Source of the DNA: Bacillota bacterium
GTDB lineage: Bacteria > Bacillota_A > Clostridia > DSM-8532
Direction: 5' to 3'
DNA: 8,972 bases
Assembly: GCA_023424865.1 (NCBI GenBank)
Contig: JAFADM010000273.1
Span: 1-8,972 of the forward strand
A model generated the notes under the pieces. That model saw nothing but the letters and a program-made list of their open reading frames with translations, was not told the DNA's origin and did no database searches. The position numbers were made by a program, and so were the translations under genes. This document shows positions 6,327 to 8,972 of this stretch, in pieces. Every line of letters begins with the position of its first letter. Position 1 is the first letter of the stretch.

Positions 6327-7949
6327 TTATTTTTTATAATTAGCTTTATAAATTTCGTTGATTTTTCCCTTCACATTTTCGTAACCCTGATTTTTATATT
6401 CGGAAACCACATCCTGGTAGGCTTGTTCCGCAGTGTAGGAATTGCCGCTGATGACAGCCTTCAAATACGTGTCGTCGGCGAAGGTACCAATACTGGTGAA
6501 GAAATCCACCGCTTCCTGAAGACCCATAACCCGGGTGGGCAGATAACGGGTAAAGGGTACGGCAAGGGAGACTTCCAAAGCCTTGGCTTCAATACTCTTT
6601 ACAGCCTGAATGGAGGCATCGGCGCTGGCATAGATTTTCATGTAGTCGGAAGCGGAAATAAATTCATTGGTCAGTATGGCGTACTCGCTTCTGTAGGTCA
6701 TTTCAAGCTTTTCAACATCGCTGGTAAGCTTGTCGGTAGCTGCGTAAACACCGTCCACCAGGGAGTAGTAGCCCATTTCATCCGTGCCGTATTTGACGGT
6801 GGACCAGCCCTCGGAAATCATCCAGTCAAGATATTCCACCGCAGCCTTGGGGTTTTTGCAGGAGGTGGTAATAGCATTGACAAAGAAGCAGGGCGGTTCC
6901 TTAAAATAGCCATACTGGCCCACTGAGGATGAAGGAAGGGGCATGGGTGCAATAACGGCGTTGGGATTGCCGGTTTTAATGGTATCGTATATATTGGTCA
7001 GGTAGTTGTAGCCGCAAGCCAGGATGCCGGTTTTTCCGCTTACGAAATCCTGCTGAACCTTTTCGGCGTTGTGGGTGACAAATTCAGGATCCACGTACTT
7101 TTTATCATACAGCTCTTTCTTATACCGGGTGGCGGCCCTGAAATTTTCATGGACCGTGTTGAGCTCCAGATCACCGGAAGCATTGGGAAGCCAGTCAGAC
7201 ATAACCCCGAACATGTTATTGACAAGGCCTGTGCCTATCCAGGCCAAATCCATGCCATAGGTATCCTTTTGGCCGTTTCCGTCGGGATCATCCTCGGAGA
7301 AGGCTCTTAAGACCTCTGTCAGCTCATCCTGGGTGGCAGGCATTTTAAGACCCAGATTGTCAAGCCAGTCCTGGCGGATATAGGCCATCCAGTTCACCTG
7401 CTTGGTTTCAGGACGAATCTGAGGAATACCGTATTCCACACCGTCTATAAGTCCTGTCTCACGGACATCCTCAGGGGTAATGGAACGGATATTGGATCCA
7501 TAACTGTCAAGAAGCCCGGAAACCTCCATCAAAGAGCCTTGCTTGGCGTAGGTGGCAATAGCGTTAAGGTCAAAATCCATAATGATATCAGGTGCGCTGT
7601 TGGAGGCCAGCCATACCTGGGTGGTTTTGCCCACTTCCCAGCGGGGAACGGCCACAAAGGTCACCTTATCCAGCGGGCTGTTTTCATTAATCCATTGGGT
7701 CACATCGTTGGATTCATAGGTTCCCTTTTCAGGAGGTACGGTACCGCGGTCAAAGATCATAACGCTGACTTCACGGGGAAGGCCTTCATAGGGATCCTTC
7801 TCAGGCGCAGCCGATGAGGTTGCCGAAGAACCGGAGGGCGCAGGTGTTTTGGATGCCGGAGTTGCGGACTGTCCGCAGCCTGCTGCAGAGAAAACCATGA
7901 ACAAAAGCATCAGAATAGAGACAAGCTGTCTTGAGTAACGTTTTTTCAT
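6327..7949 (-). CDS. Extracellular solute-binding lipoprotein of an LplA/YtcQ-type oligosaccharide ABC importer
   Basis: A 540-residue binding protein held on the outer face of the membrane by a lipid anchor. The signal peptide (1-24) ends in a lipobox, SAAGC, with Cys25 as the modified residue, followed by a Ser/Ala/Pro/Thr-rich linker (26-50). The mature part is a family-1 solute-binding fold with hallmarks of the LplA-like group: W-M-x-Y-I-R-Q-D-W-L-D-N-L-G-L-K (187-202) and a DPDGNGQKDTYG loop (221-232), a DxDxNG pattern like calcium-binding loops. The length fits the group (about 500-560). It follows the permease gene and precedes the regulator. The start ATG at 7949 has an ideal AGGAGG seven bases upstream. 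The substrate is probably an oligosaccharide from a plant or host polysaccharide; the sequence does not say which. Confidence 0.95.
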   Translation of the reverse strand: MKKRYSRQLVSILMLLFMVFSAAGCGQSATPASKTPAPSGSSATSSAAPEKDPYEGLPREVSVMIFDRGTVPPEKGTYESNDVTQWINENSPLDKVTFVAVPRWEVGKTTQVWLASNSAPDIIMDFDLNAIATYAKQGSLMEVSGLLDSYGSNIRSITPEDVRETGLIDGVEYGIPQIRPETKQVNWMAYIRQDWLDNLGLKMPATQDELTEVLRAFSEDDPDGNGQKDTYGMDLAWIGTGLVNNMFGVMSDWLPNASGDLELNTVHENFRAATRYKKELYDKKYVDPEFVTHNAEKVQQDFVSGKTGILACGYNYLTNIYDTIKTGNPNAVIAPMPLPSSSVGQYGYFKEPPCFFVNAITTSCKNPKAAVEYLDWMISEGWSTVKYGTDEMGYYSLVDGVYAATDKLTSDVEKLEMTYRSEYAILTNEFISASDYMKIYASADASIQAVKSIEAKALEVSLAVPFTRYLPTRVMGLQEAVDFFTSIGTFADDTYLKAVISGNSYTAEQAYQDVVSEYKNQGYENVKGKINEIYKANYKK

Positions 7950-7981
7950 AGAAGTTCCTCCTGTTAAATATTATTATACTA

Positions 7982-8003
7982 CAGCCGTTGGTTAAGGCGG
8001 CTG
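7982..8003 (-). other. Intercistronic hairpin before the binding-protein gene
   Basis: A perfect six-base-pair stem, CAGCCG/CGGCTG, with a ten-base loop, about 33 bases upstream of the start codon. It is followed on the minus strand by TAGTATAATAATATT, not a T-tract. The TATAAT at 7978-7973 lacks a recognisable -35 element, so an internal promoter is possible but unproven. The hairpin's position suggests a role in mRNA processing or stability, allowing the binding protein to be made in excess of the permeases. Confidence 0.5.
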
Positions 8004-8047
8004 ATGACCTTTACAGAATAAAAAGAAGAATCCCGTTCCGACATTTA

Positions 8048-8131
8048 CAATTAATTCCAGTTCAATAGCACTTCTAAGGCTATATGACCTCAATTAATTC
8101 CAGTTCAATTGCACTTCTAAGGCTATGACCT
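8048..8131 (-). repeat. Tandem duplication of a 41/43-bp intercistronic element
   Basis: Copy one covers 8048-8090 (43 bp) and copy two 8091-8131 (41 bp). They are head-to-tail with no spacer and differ only by one substitution (a/t in the middle) and a two-base 'at' insertion. Copy two overlaps the last base of the permease stop codon. A shorter related piece (ggctgatgacct, 7999-8010) recurs beside the next hairpin. The repeats contain CAATT/AATTG inverted segments. No transposase or target-site duplication is visible. Confidence 0.95.
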
Positions 8132-8972
8132 CAGCCCTTAATGGAGCCTATCATAACCCCCTTGACAAAGTACTTCTGCAGGAAGGGATAAACCAGCAGA
8201 ATGGGTGTTGTGGCAATAACAATAGCTGCGGATTTAACGGATTCCTGAGTTACGTTGCTCATGTCGCTCACATCCCGGACCGAATTCGTAATGGTATCCA
8301 GCGCAGCGGAATTGAGTATGTCCCGAAGCCGGACCTGAAGGGTTTTCTTTGCCGAGTCGGTGATGTAGAGCATGACATTGAAGTAGGCGTTCCAGTTGCC
8401 CACGGCATAAAAGAGGCCGATGGTGGCAAGCACGGGCAGCGACAGTGGAAGAATAATTCTGAAAAGGATTTGCCAGTCGTTGCAGCCGTCTATGGATGCC
8501 GATTCCTCCACGCTTATCGGCATGGCTTCGAAGAAGGTTTTCATAACAATCATGTTATAGGTGCTTATGGCGCCGGGCAAAATAACGGCCCAGTAGGTAT
8601 TGTAAAGGCCCAGGGCCTTAACAAGCAGAAAGTTTGGAATCATGCCTGCGCTGAAGAGCATGGTAAAGGTAATGAACATAAGTATGGGGCTTCTTCCCCT
8701 GAGCCTTTTTTTAGACAAGGGGTAGGCTGCAAGGACGGTCATAACCATATTCACGCCGGTTCCCACGAGAGTGAGGTACACGGTGTTTTGCATGGACTGA
8801 AGCAGCGTACCTGCCGTAAAAACCGCTTTATAGGTTGACAGATTGAAATTGACGGGCCAGAACAAAACCTTTCCCGTTAAAACCGAGCTTTCGTCACTGA
8901 AGGAGGTGGCCAGGATGTTGAGAAAGGGCAGCAGGGTTGTGAGCACCACCAGTGTCAGAAAGACATAATTGA
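8131..8972 (-). CDS. ABC importer permease of the LplC/YtcP type (5' end beyond window)
   Basis: About 280 residues are visible of an inner-membrane permease subunit for carbohydrate import. The frame stays open to the right edge: residues NYVFLTLVVLTTLLPFLNILATSFS form the usual first membrane helix, so the GTG at 8949 is an internal Val and the true start lies outside. The EAA loop that contacts the ATPase is clear: VEESASIDGCNDWQILFRII, with its conserved Gly. The protein ends in GVMIGSIKG, the typical C-terminus of LplC/YtcP-like permeases. It is the binding-dependent transport component (MetI-like fold, about six helices). Its usual partner LplB-like permease should lie just to the right, and the energising ATPase is probably encoded elsewhere. 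The stop TGA (8133-8131) touches a tandem repeat, and the binding-protein gene follows after 181 bases. Confidence 0.95.
   Translation of the reverse strand, partial: NYVFLTLVVLTTLLPFLNILATSFSDESSVLTGKVLFWPVNFNLSTYKAVFTAGTLLQSMQNTVYLTLVGTGVNMVMTVLAAYPLSKKRLRGRSPILMFITFTMLFSAGMIPNFLLVKALGLYNTYWAVILPGAISTYNMIVMKTFFEAMPISVEESASIDGCNDWQILFRIILPLSLPVLATIGLFYAVGNWNAYFNVMLYITDSAKKTLQVRLRDILNSAALDTITNSVRDVSDMSNVTQESVKSAAIVIATTPILLVYPFLQKYFVKGVMIGSIKG

Noticed and set aside
6320..6345. A-run and T-run just after the binding-protein stop codon, considered as a terminator
   Set aside because: Only A-U pairs could form and there is no GC-rich stem, so it is unlikely to terminate on its own.
6423..6926. 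Plus-strand open frame of 167 codons opposite the binding-protein gene
   Set aside because: It is the antisense of a well-supported gene, with no ribosome binding site or domain.
8012..8040. T-rich stretch on the minus strand upstream of the binding-protein gene, considered as a terminator
   Set aside because: No stable stem precedes the T-rich run; only three-base pairings can be drawn.
8125..8838. Plus-strand open frame of 237 codons opposite the permease gene
   Set aside because: It lies entirely opposite a clearly recognisable permease. Its product, rich in Gly, His and Asn, is what the reverse complement of a hydrophobic coding sequence gives.

Overview
The window looks like a chromosomal segment of a Gram-positive Bacillota, most likely a member of Clostridia. 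The reasons are an infC gene with a Bacillota-style attenuated leader, strong AGGAGG-type ribosome binding sites, sigma-A promoters, an LplABC-type oligosaccharide importer, and a metal P-type ATPase paired with a small DUF6110-like protein. The genus cannot be fixed from the sequence alone. Every gene I can support lies on the minus strand, so the order of transcription is from high to low coordinates.

Right part (3821-8972): a carbohydrate-uptake block. It starts with the 5'-truncated LplC/YtcP-type permease (8131 to the window edge). A 181-base gap follows, holding a 41/43-bp tandem duplication and a hairpin, and then the lipoprotein solute-binding protein (6327-7949). A 172-base gap contains a long near-perfect hairpin. 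The block ends with a membrane-anchored Cache/AraC-type regulator (3821-6154). In related loci such regulators sense conditions outside the cell and switch on the neighbouring transporter. The second permease (LplB-like) would lie beyond the right edge, and no ATPase subunit is visible, as is usual for importers that share an MsmX-type ATPase.

Middle part (2587-3820): a short exported or membrane-anchored protein of unknown function (3052-3576) with its own promoter, then a small one-helix membrane protein resembling DUF6110 (2661-2927), also with a candidate promoter. A strong intrinsic terminator sits between that gene and the ATPase.

Left part (1-2586): an atypical heavy-metal P-type ATPase (511-2586, TTG start). 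It has the full catalytic P-type set, but its membrane CPx signature is replaced by Phe-Ser-Cys and its N-terminal metal-binding-like domain has no CxxC. A 416-base intergenic region follows, with two candidate promoters, short repeats, an infC (L20-type) leader and an attenuator. The window ends in the first 31 codons of infC, which appears to start at AUU.

The sequence shows no mobile element, CRISPR array, tRNA or rRNA. I did not find a convincing wholly new system. The observations most worth checking are the infC control region, the unusual ATPase with its small partner and the terminator between them, and the duplicated intercistronic element between permease and binding protein.
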